A stretch of 15,683 bases of DNA from Flavobacterium sp. UBA6203 (GCA_002421645.1 DIST01000039.1:1-15683), one strand, 5' to 3'; shown: positions 1 to 8,201, counted from the first letter of the stretch. Notes: a model not told the origin generated them from the letters alone. A program made the numbers and translations.

Positions 1-805
1 GAATTGGCGGTGGTAAATGAATTCTTCCTGTAATTGGTTCAAAATCATGAATTGAAAAAGCATACGGATAGTTATAACCATCGTAACCCACTACGTCAAA
101 TGGATGTGTTGCATAAACCAATTCGAAAATTTCGTCTTTCTTTTTGATTTTGATTACGAATTCGCCTTTTTCGTCATACGTTTCTAATTCTTCTGGACGA
201 CGGATATCTCTTTCACAAAATGGTGAATGTTCTAACAATTGTCCGAACCAGTTTCTGTATTGTTTTGGTGTGTAAACTGGAGAATGTGATTCTACAATAA
301 ACAAACGATTATCTTCGGTATCAAAATCCATTTTATAAATCATTCCTCTAGGAACAACCAAATAATCTCCATATTTGAAATCTAAATTTCCTAACATGGT
401 TCTTAATTTCCCCGTTCCTTTGTGAATGAAAATTACTTCATCAGAATCCGTGTTTTTATAAAAATAATCGGTTGTAGATTTTCTTGGCGCTGCTAAAACA
501 ATATGACAATCCGAATTCGTAAGAACGATTTTTCTACTATCTAAGTAATCATCTTGTGGTGCTACTTCAAAACCTCTTAATCGATAGGATTGAATGTTAT
601 TTGCCTTAGCAATTTTAGGCGCAACACTGTATTGTTTTTTAATTTCCTTTACTTGTGTTGGTCTGTGTTCGTGATACATATTCGTTGACATTCCGTCAAA
701 TCCTACTGTACCAAAAAGTTGCTCATAATACAAATCTCCGTTAGGTTTACGGAATTGAATATGACGCTTATGTGGGATATTTCCCAATTTGTGATATATT
801 GGCAT
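1..805 (-). CDS. hmgA: Homogentisate 1,2-dioxygenase, C-terminal part beyond the window
   Basis: Fe(II)-dependent ring-cleaving dioxygenase that converts homogentisate to maleylacetoacetate in cytosolic tyrosine/phenylalanine catabolism. I translated the minus strand by hand from the ATG at 805. It starts MPIYHKLGNIPHKRHIQF and stays open to the left edge, giving about 268 of the roughly 385 residues usual in bacteria. Family-typical stretches are YYEQLFGTVGFDGMSTNMYH near the start, then DEVIFIHKGTGKL, VVPRGMIYK and HPFDVVGYDGYNYPYAFSIHDF. This is the N-terminal cupin-like region. The His/Glu iron ligands lie near the C-terminus, outside the window, so catalytic competence cannot be judged. 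It follows the patatin gene on the same strand after 172 bp, so it probably has its own promoter, but I see no clear -7 element. The family call is secure. Confidence 0.93.
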   Translation of the reverse strand, partial: MPIYHKLGNIPHKRHIQFRKPNGDLYYEQLFGTVGFDGMSTNMYHEHRPTQVKEIKKQYSVAPKIAKANNIQSYRLRGFEVAPQDDYLDSRKIVLTNSDCHIVLAAPRKSTTDYFYKNTDSDEVIFIHKGTGKLRTMLGNLDFKYGDYLVVPRGMIYKMDFDTEDNRLFIVESHSPVYTPKQYRNWFGQLLEHSPFCERDIRRPEELETYDEKGEFVIKIKKKDEIFELVYATHPFDVVGYDGYNYPYAFSIHDFEPITGRIHLPPPI

Positions 806-977
806 TATATTAAGTTTTTATTAGACAATAAGTTATATGTCGAAGTACCAATAATAAATGAAGTTGAAATGTATTGGCACGAAAAAAAACTCACTCAGGA
901 TTTCTCTTGATGAGGAATTTTAAATGTGCTAATAGGTCTAACCAATTTTCCATCATTACAAATATCGTAATTTTTTA

Positions 978-3176
978 TTAAAACCAAAATCCAACTGAAA
1001 ACCAAGTGTGATGATCTTTTGTTTCTGGCGACCAGGAGTGCTTTATTTCAACTGGTCCAATTACCGTTTCCATACCATAACCAAAAGAATACCCTGAATA
1101 ATCTGGTTTTTTAAACCATGTATCAATATTATCAAATATTTTATTACCAATGTTAGCAAAATTTGCATTAAAATTTAAATGATGCTTTTTGAATATTTCA
1201 TAATCAGCAGTGAATAATAATTTCACATAACTATCACCAGCTAAACTTAAGAAATCATAACCAAAAAAAGGCTTAATATTATTAACTTGTTGAAAACCAA
1301 ACCCTCCTAAGATGAAATCAAAATAAGGTATACTCCTTTCTCCTATAGCAAAACCTACATCGGATTGCATTTTGAATGAAATATTTTTATTAATGGGTTG
1401 TGCAAAAGCAAAATCTGCTTTTGCAACAGAAAACCTTTCAAAATTATTTTTGTAATCTGAAGAATAAACATAGGAACGAATTTCAGAATTAAAGTTCCAT
1501 CCTGTTTTCGGAAAATATTTTTTATCAAATGAATCATATTTTACAAATCCAAAAAGTGAAATATATACACTATTTTCAAAAACAGGATTAGTATTTTGAA
1601 GTGTTTCTGATTCTAAAACTAAAATTTTATGTTCAACTCCTCCGCCCAACGAAAACTTTTGAGCAAAAATAGTTTGTAAATAAGCTTGATTACTAAAATC
1701 TAAAAAATCCACGTTAATAGCATTTGTAACAGCTTCAAAAAGAACATCATCTGCAATGTTGTTTGTTATATTTCTATTAAAAGTAGTCAATTTAGAATTA
1801 AATCCAAAACTCCAATAAAAGCCATTATCAATGTAATAATCAAAATTATATCTAATATTATCTCCTAAAATCAAATCTAATGAAGCCACATCATTTTTAG
1901 TAATCAATCGCTTTTTGGTGTAATTTAAAAGTATTCCGCTTTTGAACAAATCGTCGTAGTGAAGACCAAATTTTAAAAAAGTAGTATTCTGGTTTTCTTT
2001 TAATTGTAAAAGCAACTTCTCGCCATCCTGCATTTTATCAAATGAATAATTTATGGCACTAAAATTTTGTGTGGCATTTAAATTTAAAATCCCTTTCTGA
2101 AATTGATTGATTGAAATTTTTGTGTTTTTTTTAAATTTCAATTTCCCAATAATATATGCTCGTGTAAAATTATCTAATTTATTGGTAATTATATCTTTAA
2201 TAAAAATAGAATCTTGAAGAGAGGTTCTAGCATTTTTAGGGCTATCAAAATTAGCTAATGGCAATAATTGATTAATCATTCCTAATGCTTTTTCTTTACC
2301 TTTCCCAATAATTTCTTTGCCTTTATCAAACGCTACAACAGTAAATCCTTTTATATCTGGTTTGATGTAAATGTCGGTAGCTTTTTGTTTTCCTTCCATT
2401 TTTTCTATCATGGAAAAATTATTTATCTGTGCTAATACTGATGTAACACCTTTTAAATCCTCTCTAGTTTTTAATCCATCTTGAACATCTACTCCAATTA
2501 CAATGTCTACACCTCTTGCTTTTAACTCTTCTATTGGATAATTATCAACAACTCCTCCATCAATTAAAACTTTTCCATTAATCTCAACAGGACTATACAA
2601 TGTAGGCAATGCACCACTAGCAATCATGCTTTGTGCTAAAACTCCTGAATCTAGAACCACTTTCTCTCCTGTTTCTGCATCGGTAGCAATGCATAAAAAA
2701 GGAATTGGAAGTTCATCAAAATCACGTACATGACTCACGTGATGAGTCAACGAAGAAAGTAAATTAAAATTATATAGTCCTTTTGATAATCCAGAGGGCA
2801 ATCCTAGTTTAAATTTATTAAAAGGAAGTGTTAAGGCATAAATTTCGTCATTTCGCTTTTCGTAGAAAGACTTAGCTTCTCTAGGCGTGTAATCTTGAAG
2901 TAATGCATCAATATCAACATTTGAAAAAATAGAATCCAATTGTTCTGCATTATAGCCTGATGCATACAATCCACCAATAATGGCACCCATACTAGTTCCT
3001 GCAACATAATCGACCTTTATTCCTAACGAATCGATTACCTTTAATACGCCAATATGTGCCAAACCTTTTGCTCCGCCTCCGCTTAAAACAAGGCCAACTT
3101 TTGGTCGTGGGTTTTCTTGTCCTAAGCTAACTTGGGTAAAAAATAGCAGACTTACAAACAAGAAGATTTTTTTCAT
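978..3176 (-). CDS. Patatin-like phospholipase with C-terminal POTRA and outer-membrane beta-barrel (PlpD/RssA-type)
   Basis: Predicted serine lipid acyl hydrolase attached to an outer-membrane barrel, 732 residues. Residues 1-20 are a signal peptide (MKKIFLFVSLLFFTQVSLGQ). The patatin domain covers about 26-300: oxyanion loop GGGAKG at 33-38, nucleophile elbow GTSMG at 60-64 with Ser62, and Asp206 in DGG at 206-208, so the Ser-Asp dyad is intact. About 320-395 fits one POTRA-like domain. The remainder is rich in alternating aromatic and polar residues and ends in WFSVGFWF, a terminal aromatic typical of BamA/TamA-type barrels. This is the architecture of Pseudomonas PlpD, a type Vd autotransporter. 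The start codon overlaps the uvrC stop by one base (TAATG), suggesting translational coupling. Lipase family and barrel are well supported. Substrate and release of the passenger domain are unknown. Confidence 0.88.
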   Translation of the reverse strand: MKKIFLFVSLLFFTQVSLGQENPRPKVGLVLSGGGAKGLAHIGVLKVIDSLGIKVDYVAGTSMGAIIGGLYASGYNAEQLDSIFSNVDIDALLQDYTPREAKSFYEKRNDEIYALTLPFNKFKLGLPSGLSKGLYNFNLLSSLTHHVSHVRDFDELPIPFLCIATDAETGEKVVLDSGVLAQSMIASGALPTLYSPVEINGKVLIDGGVVDNYPIEELKARGVDIVIGVDVQDGLKTREDLKGVTSVLAQINNFSMIEKMEGKQKATDIYIKPDIKGFTVVAFDKGKEIIGKGKEKALGMINQLLPLANFDSPKNARTSLQDSIFIKDIITNKLDNFTRAYIIGKLKFKKNTKISINQFQKGILNLNATQNFSAINYSFDKMQDGEKLLLQLKENQNTTFLKFGLHYDDLFKSGILLNYTKKRLITKNDVASLDLILGDNIRYNFDYYIDNGFYWSFGFNSKLTTFNRNITNNIADDVLFEAVTNAINVDFLDFSNQAYLQTIFAQKFSLGGGVEHKILVLESETLQNTNPVFENSVYISLFGFVKYDSFDKKYFPKTGWNFNSEIRSYVYSSDYKNNFERFSVAKADFAFAQPINKNISFKMQSDVGFAIGERSIPYFDFILGGFGFQQVNNIKPFFGYDFLSLAGDSYVKLLFTADYEIFKKHHLNFNANFANIGNKIFDNIDTWFKKPDYSGYSFGYGMETVIGPVEIKHSWSPETKDHHTWFSVGFWF

Positions 3177-4981
3177 TATTTAGTGTGAGATTGATTTGTC
3201 TTGTAAAAGTCGGAAATTTTTTTGGCTTTTGAAACACCTACGACTTCGGAAATTGCTTTTTCATCTGCATTTTGCAATCTTTTAACGCTTTTGAAATGTT
3301 TCATTAATGTAATCATCGTTTTTTCTCCAATACCTGGAATACTTTCCAAACTATTGGTTAAGGCCGATTTACTTCGCTTGTCGCGATGATGTGTGATTCC
3401 AAATCGATGGGCTTCGTTTCGTAAATACTGAATCACTTTCAAGGTTTCCGATTTTTTATCCAAATATAACGGAGCTGAATCGCCCGGATAAAACAATTCT
3501 TCCAAACGCTTTGCAATTCCGATGATGGCAATTTTTCCTCGTAATCCTAAATCATCCAAACTTTTTAAAGCCGAAGACAACTGTCCTTTTCCTCCATCAA
3601 TAATAATCAATTGCGGTAAAGGTTGATTTTCATCTAGCATACGTTTGTATCTTCGATACACCACTTCTTCCATAGAAGCAAAATCATTGGGACCTTCAAC
3701 CGTTTTGATATTAAAATGACGGTAATCTTTCTTACTCGGTTTTCCATCTTTAAACACCACACAAGCCGAAACGGGATTCGTTCCTTGAATGTTTGAATTA
3801 TCAAAACACTCGATATGTCTTGGCTCAACGGATAAACGCAAATCTTTCTGCATTTGTGCCATAATGCGATTCGTATGACGTTCTGGATCAACGATTTGAA
3901 TTTGCTTTAATTGATCTAATCGATAAAATTTGGCGTTACGCTCTGATAAATCTAAAATTTGCTTTTTATCGCCTAATTGAGGTACGGTTACTTTAATATT
4001 TTCACCTAAATCAATTGGAAATGGAACCACAATTTCTCGTGCATTCAAATGAAAACGTTCGCGCAATTCTACCACGGCTAATTCCAGTAATTCTTCGTTA
4101 GTTTCGTCTAATTTTTTCTTTAATTCCAATGTATGTGAACGAACGATAGCTCCATGCGAAATCTGTAAAAAATTCACATACGCCATGGTTTCATCGGAAA
4201 TAATAGAAAACACATCTAAATTGGTAATTTTCGGATTCAAAACCGTAGAACGCGATTGGTAATTTTCTAAAACCTCGATTTTTTCTTTGATTTTTTGGGC
4301 TTCTTCAAACTTCATTTCCATAGCCAAATCAGTCATTAATTTCTTGAAATCTTTCAAACTTTCTTTGAAATTTCCTTTTAAAATTTGACGAATTTTCTCC
4401 ACTTGATTTTGATAGTTTTCAGCCGTTTCATATCCTTCACAAGCGCCTTTGCAATTGCCAATATGATATTCCAAACAGACTTTGAATTTTCCCGAATCAA
4501 CATTTGCTTTCGATAAATCGTAAGTACAAGTTCGAAGTGGATACAATTCTTTAATCAAATCCAAAATCGTATGAACCGTTTTAAAACTGGTGTAAGGTCC
4601 AAAATATTCCGAACCATCTTTAATCATTTTTCGGGTAGAGAATATTCTTGAAAATTGTTCGTTTTTAATACAAATCCAAGGATACGTTTTGTCATCGCGA
4701 AGCAAGACATTATAACGTGGTTGTAACTTTTTAATTAAGTTGTTTTCCAACAATAACGCATCGGTTTCCGTTGGAACGACAATGTGTTTTATGGTTACAA
4801 TTTTCTTAACTAAAACCGAAGTTTTATAATTATCGTGGTTCTTGGTAAAGTACGATTGAACACGTTTTTTTAGATTTTTCGCCTTCCCAACATATAGAAT
4901 TTTTCCATCCTTATCAAAATATTGATACACGCCCGGATTATCAGGCAAGGTTTGGATTTGAAGTTCTAATGGTGTTTGCAT
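3176..4981 (-). CDS. uvrC: UvrABC excinuclease subunit C
   Basis: Dual-incision endonuclease of nucleotide excision repair, acting with UvrA and UvrB in the cytosol. From the ATG at 4981 the protein is 601 residues, the usual family length. The GIY-YIG nuclease occupies about 12-95, with GVYQY at 17-21, LYVGK at 29-33, Arg40 and Glu79. A cysteine set follows (Cys152, Cys169, Cys177, Cys181), in the region where an Fe-S cluster has been reported for UvrC. A UVR motif lies around 207-240. The RNase H-like 5' nuclease has CFDNS with Asp394, IIDGGKGQ with Asp462, and EAHRFG near 525. Tandem helix-hairpin-helix motifs fill about 545-595 (SIPGIGEKT). I chose this start because MQTPLELQIQTLPDNPGVYQ matches the family. 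A longer GTG start at 5092 would add 37 hydrophobic residues encoded by repeat-like spacer DNA. Confidence 0.97.
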   Translation of the reverse strand: MQTPLELQIQTLPDNPGVYQYFDKDGKILYVGKAKNLKKRVQSYFTKNHDNYKTSVLVKKIVTIKHIVVPTETDALLLENNLIKKLQPRYNVLLRDDKTYPWICIKNEQFSRIFSTRKMIKDGSEYFGPYTSFKTVHTILDLIKELYPLRTCTYDLSKANVDSGKFKVCLEYHIGNCKGACEGYETAENYQNQVEKIRQILKGNFKESLKDFKKLMTDLAMEMKFEEAQKIKEKIEVLENYQSRSTVLNPKITNLDVFSIISDETMAYVNFLQISHGAIVRSHTLELKKKLDETNEELLELAVVELRERFHLNAREIVVPFPIDLGENIKVTVPQLGDKKQILDLSERNAKFYRLDQLKQIQIVDPERHTNRIMAQMQKDLRLSVEPRHIECFDNSNIQGTNPVSACVVFKDGKPSKKDYRHFNIKTVEGPNDFASMEEVVYRRYKRMLDENQPLPQLIIIDGGKGQLSSALKSLDDLGLRGKIAIIGIAKRLEELFYPGDSAPLYLDKKSETLKVIQYLRNEAHRFGITHHRDKRSKSALTNSLESIPGIGEKTMITLMKHFKSVKRLQNADEKAISEVVGVSKAKKISDFYKTNQSHTK

Positions 4982-5011
4982 TTTTTGAAAAAGAGTAAAG
5001 AACAAAGATAA

Positions 5012-5136
5012 GAGAATTGTTTTAATTGGCACGCGGATGAAACGGATGCTTTGCAGCACAGATTTGAGAATTGTTTTTACACAGAGATTCACTGAGGTTT
5101 TTTTATTTTGATGCTGTTGAATAGAGATGCACAGAG
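5012..5136. repeat. Short direct repeats in the uvrC / M14-hydrolase divergent spacer
   Basis: The 276-bp spacer 4982-5257 holds no gene. GAGAATTGTTTT occurs exactly at 5012-5023 and 5066-5077. AGAGATTCACTGAG at 5083-5096 recurs as AGAGATGCACAGAG at 5123-5136 (12 of 14 identical, period 40). Between them lies a more GC-rich stretch containing ACGCGGATGAAACGGATG (5031-5048). The mix of CACAGAG/ACAGATT words and this stretch resembles the dispersed intergenic repeats familiar from Flavobacterium genomes. That link is from memory and not verified here. Confidence 0.5.
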
Positions 5137-5206
5137 ACGTTTTACTTTTAAACTTTTCATTTCTTCAATTTGTGTTCCAATAAAAAATTGATTTTTGAAC
5201 TTGTTA

Positions 5207-5238
5207 TTGCCCTTGTTCTTGAACTTTTCGTATTTTTA
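5207..5238 (+). promoter_or_regulatory. Candidate Bacteroidetes-type promoter for the M14 hydrolase gene
   Basis: TATTTTTA at 5231-5238 matches TAnnTTTG at all but the last base. TTG at 5207-5209 lies 21 bp upstream, within the spacing usual for the Bacteroidetes -33/-7 promoter. Transcription would start about 10-15 bases before the ATG at 5258, giving a very short leader without a Shine-Dalgarno sequence. In this AT-rich DNA such matches also occur by chance. Confidence 0.35.
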
Positions 5239-5257
5239 ACACCTTAGAATCAACCAA

Positions 5258-6232
5258 ATGACAGCCTCAAAACCACTTGTAATACTAAAAGAAACCATTT
5301 TAGCGGGCGAAAGCAAAACCATTAACATGGAAATTGCCAAGTTGCACACCATGAACAAATTGAAAATTCCCATTATTGTGGAACGTTCAAAACTTGATGG
5401 TCCGACTGTTTTATTTACCGCATGTTTGCATGGCGATGAAATCAATGGAACCGAAATTGTGCGTCAGTTAATCATTCAAAAAATCAACAAACCAAAACGC
5501 GGGGCGATTATTTGTATTCCGATTATCAATATTTTCGGATTTGTCAATCAAACGCGTGAATTTCCAGATGGTCGCGATTTGAATCGGGTTTTCCCTGGTA
5601 GTAAAACAGGTTCGTTAGCGAGTCGTTTTGCGTATTATATTTTGAAAGATATTATACCGCACGTGGATTATGCAATTGATTTTCACGCGGGTGGTGCGAG
5701 CCGATTTAATGCTCCGCAAATTAGAATTGTGCCTGAAAATCCTGAACTTAAAGAACTTTCGGATGTTTTCAATGCGCCTTTTACGTTGTATTCGAAGAAT
5801 ATTTCGGGTTCGTTTCGAAATTCTTGCGATAGATTAGGTGTTAAAATGTTACTTTTTGAAGGCGGAAAATCATTGGATTTAAATCTTCAAGTTACCGAAG
5901 AAGCGGTAGAAGGAACTAAACGATTTCTAAACCATTTAGAAATGCTAAATCCTAGAAAGAAAGTAACTAATCCTCAAAATAAAACCATTTATATCGAAAA
6001 ATCGAGTTGGATAAGAGCCAAATATTCTGGTATGTTTCATGGTTTAACAACAATTGGAAGTTTTGTCAAAAAAGGCGAATTATTAGCTACTATTTCTGAT
6101 CCATATGGAAAAATCGAACATAAAGTAAAAGCATCACATGAAGGTTATATTATTAATGTAAACGATGCACCCATTATTTATCAAGGCGATGCTATTTTTC
6201 ACATTTCTACCCATTTAGAATCGGAAAGCTAA
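5258..6232 (+). CDS. Succinylglutamate desuccinylase/aspartoacylase (AstE/AspA) family zinc hydrolase
   Basis: M14-fold zinc amidohydrolase of 324 residues. Zinc ligands are visible as His58 and Glu61 in CLHGDEING and His143 in DFHAGG. Arg and Asn contacts fit GRDLNRVFPG at 105-114, and the general base is probably Glu201 in LLFEGG. The last 80 residues form a beta-rich domain (GMFHGLTTIGSFVKKGELLA) as in aspartoacylase-like proteins. Family members remove acyl groups from N-acylated amino acids. The succinylarginine pathway (astABCD) is not nearby, so true AstE activity is unlikely. In related flavobacteria such a gene often sits beside a RimK-like ligase, which is not seen here. No signal peptide, so cytosolic. 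The next gene starts 56 bp downstream on the same strand and may be co-transcribed. Fold and metal site are confident. The substrate is unknown. Confidence 0.85.
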   Translation: MTASKPLVILKETILAGESKTINMEIAKLHTMNKLKIPIIVERSKLDGPTVLFTACLHGDEINGTEIVRQLIIQKINKPKRGAIICIPIINIFGFVNQTREFPDGRDLNRVFPGSKTGSLASRFAYYILKDIIPHVDYAIDFHAGGASRFNAPQIRIVPENPELKELSDVFNAPFTLYSKNISGSFRNSCDRLGVKMLLFEGGKSLDLNLQVTEEAVEGTKRFLNHLEMLNPRKKVTNPQNKTIYIEKSSWIRAKYSGMFHGLTTIGSFVKKGELLATISDPYGKIEHKVKASHEGYIINVNDAPIIYQGDAIFHISTHLESES

Positions 6233-6288
6233 CAATTATCATATTTTTATTGGTATATCCACTGTAAATTCGCCAAAAATTTTTAGGT

Positions 6289-7518
6289 ATGAACTTCTGG
6301 AAAAAACTATCACAAGAAGAAAGAAAAGCCCGTATTGAAAAGGCTTTACACGATAATGTAAATTTTTCAAAAGACGCTTCATTAGGATATCCAGCGTCTA
6401 AATTAGATAATCGCGTTTTTTATGATGATGCGCCTTTTTTAAAAGATGCACCCACGCTTCAAACTTATGTAGCCAATCCTAATAACATTGGTTGCCACAC
6501 TTTTGGCACTTCGGAAAAAGCATTTTATGGCACACAAGAAATTGAGCGTGAAGTTTTAAACGTCATTGCGGTTGATATTTTTAAAGCCAAAGAAAACGAA
6601 TTTGACGGTTACATCGCTCCTGGTGGAACGGAAGCCAACATTCAAGCGATTTGGGTTTTTAGAAATGAATTCATGCACAAATTCGATGCAATACTAGACG
6701 AAATCGCCATTTTAGCTTCGGAAGATACTCATTATTCGATTCCAAAAGCTTCTAATCTATTGCAAATTGATTGGTTGAAAATTCCGGTTGGTTTTGAAAA
6801 CCGTGAAATTGATGCGATTGCTTTAGAAAATATCATTTTAGAAGCAAAAAATAAAGGAAAAAAATACTTCATTGCCGTTTCCAATATGGCGACTACAATG
6901 TTTGGTTCTGTGGATAATCCGGATGTGTATACTTCGGCATTGGAAAAACATAGTGCGATGTATCGTCTACATATTGATGGCGCTTATGGCGGATTTGTAT
7001 ATCCATTTAGCAATCAAAAATCGAATATCAACTTTAGTAATCCAAAAATTAGTTCGATTACCATTGATGCGCACAAAATGTTACAAGCTCCTTATGGAAC
7101 AGGTGTTTTTGTTTGTCGAAAAGGTTTAATCGAAAACGTATTAACCAAAGAAGCCGAATACGTAGAAGGAATGGATTTAACCCTTTGCGGAAGTCGTTCT
7201 GGTGCGAATGCGGTGGCGGTTTGGATGATTTTATTTACTTATGGTGCTTATGGTTGGTTTGAAAAAGTAAGTATTTTACAAATGCGCACCCAATTTTTAT
7301 GTCACGAATTAGACAAACTAAATATCAAATATTTCCGTGAACCATTTATGAATATCGTAACGATTCATGCCGAATCCATCCCAGAAAAAATTGCTGAAAA
7401 GTATGATTTGGTGCCGCAACAACACAACGAAAACAACAAATGGTACAAAATTGTGTTAATGGATCACGTAGAAGTAGAACATTTGACTAAATTTATTGAA
7501 GAACTAAAAAAGTTATAA
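6289..7518 (+). CDS. PLP-dependent group II decarboxylase-like enzyme
   Basis: Fold-type I PLP enzyme of 409 residues, related to glutamate/histidine/aromatic amino acid decarboxylases. Cofactor features are clear: GGTEAN at 112-117 (phosphate binding), His148 in DTHYS (ring stacking), Asp230 in HIDGAYGG (pyridine nitrogen) and Lys263 in DAHKMLQAPYG (Schiff base). The N-terminal GYPASKLDNRVFYDD and NNIGCHT resemble histidine decarboxylase-like members more than classical GadB. There is no signal peptide and no membrane segment. The C-terminal part carries the small domain (MDHVEVEHLTKFIEELKK). It lies 56 bp after the M14 hydrolase gene. The next gene has its own -7 element, so transcription may end or restart after it. 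Cofactor use is certain. Decarboxylation is probable, and the amino acid substrate cannot be read from the sequence. Confidence 0.85.
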   Translation: MNFWKKLSQEERKARIEKALHDNVNFSKDASLGYPASKLDNRVFYDDAPFLKDAPTLQTYVANPNNIGCHTFGTSEKAFYGTQEIEREVLNVIAVDIFKAKENEFDGYIAPGGTEANIQAIWVFRNEFMHKFDAILDEIAILASEDTHYSIPKASNLLQIDWLKIPVGFENREIDAIALENIILEAKNKGKKYFIAVSNMATTMFGSVDNPDVYTSALEKHSAMYRLHIDGAYGGFVYPFSNQKSNINFSNPKISSITIDAHKMLQAPYGTGVFVCRKGLIENVLTKEAEYVEGMDLTLCGSRSGANAVAVWMILFTYGAYGWFEKVSILQMRTQFLCHELDKLNIKYFREPFMNIVTIHAESIPEKIAEKYDLVPQQHNENNKWYKIVLMDHVEVEHLTKFIEELKKL

Positions 7519-7527
7519 TAATTTCGG

Positions 7528-7535
7528 TATTTTTG
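7528..7535 (+). promoter_or_regulatory. Bacteroidetes -7 element upstream of the SIMPL gene
   Basis: TATTTTTG is an exact match to TAnnTTTG and lies 24 bases before the ATG at 7560, in the short gap after the PLP enzyme gene. No TTG box sits at the usual distance: the nearest, at 7496-7498, is 29 bp away. It is therefore a half-supported promoter. Confidence 0.4.
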
Positions 7536-7559
7536 AGTTTTTAGTAAAAACTATAACTC

Positions 7560-8201
7560 ATGAAAAAACTTACAGCAATTCTATTTGTTGCATTGTCGTA
7601 TTTGACATTTGCACAACCAACAGAGAATCAAATTAGAGTAGTTGGAAAACACTCCGAAACTATAAAAGCAACTCAAATAGAATTGGTTTTTACACTTCAA
7701 GAAGTAACAACACTTACTTATAGTAAAGAAAAACAAGTCATTAAAACTATTTCGGAAGTATTGGAAGAAGTTCAATCCTTTATTACAAAAAACAATTATT
7801 CTAAAGAAAAACTGAGTTTTCAATCTATTTCAGATAAGACTTTTGGTAATAATACCCGAAATTATAGTCTATCATTAAACAACATTGAAAAGGGAATTGA
7901 GTTAATCAATAACCTAAAAGTAAACGGAGTTACAGCGGTACAAATTAATTATGTGTTTGATAAATCAGAGAGATTAGTTCAAGAAATGTCATCTAAAGCA
8001 CTAGAAAATGCTAAGGCAAAAGCTGAATTTTTAGCATCAAAATCCAATAAAAAAATTGGAAAGCTTTTAATTATTGATGATAATACGCCAAATTCGAGTG
8101 TAACAGGGGGAACTTCCAACTATTTATCAAACAACAACAAACAACCTGAACAAACTATTACATACTCTCTTTATGTAACGTATGAACTATTAGATAGATA
8201 A
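7560..8201 (+). CDS. Secreted SIMPL (DUF541) domain protein
   Basis: Small exported protein of 213 residues. MKKLTAILFVALSYLTFAQ is a typical flavobacterial signal peptide, with cleavage probably after TFA. There is no lipobox cysteine, so the mature protein should be periplasmic. The rest fits the SIMPL/OMP28 (BP26) family: an opening strand (IRVVGKHSETIKATQIELVFTL) near 25-47, a central helix-strand repeat, and the family-typical helix SSKALENAKAKAEFLASKSN at about 144-163 followed by a strand with LLIIDDN. The region LSNNNKQ near the end is Asn/Gln-rich and probably a flexible loop. Family members form oligomers in the envelope, and their biochemical role is unclear. The next gene begins 4 bp after the stop, so the two are almost certainly co-transcribed, although no functional link is evident. 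Confidence 0.85.
   Translation: MKKLTAILFVALSYLTFAQPTENQIRVVGKHSETIKATQIELVFTLQEVTTLTYSKEKQVIKTISEVLEEVQSFITKNNYSKEKLSFQSISDKTFGNNTRNYSLSLNNIEKGIELINNLKVNGVTAVQINYVFDKSERLVQEMSSKALENAKAKAEFLASKSNKKIGKLLIIDDNTPNSSVTGGTSNYLSNNNKQPEQTITYSLYVTYELLDR

Noticed and set aside
719..910. 63-codon plus-strand frame at the hmgA start
   Set aside because: It overlaps hmgA antisense for nearly half its length, has no recognisable composition or promoter, and is explained by AT-rich spacer sequence.
952..968. ATTAC / GTAAT stem after the patatin stop as a terminator
   Set aside because: Only five A-T-rich pairs with a seven-base loop and no T run.
6265..6272. TAAATTCG as a -7 element for the PLP decarboxylase gene
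   Set aside because: Seven of eight positions match, but the nearest upstream TTG is only 12 bp away. The evidence is too weak to call a promoter.
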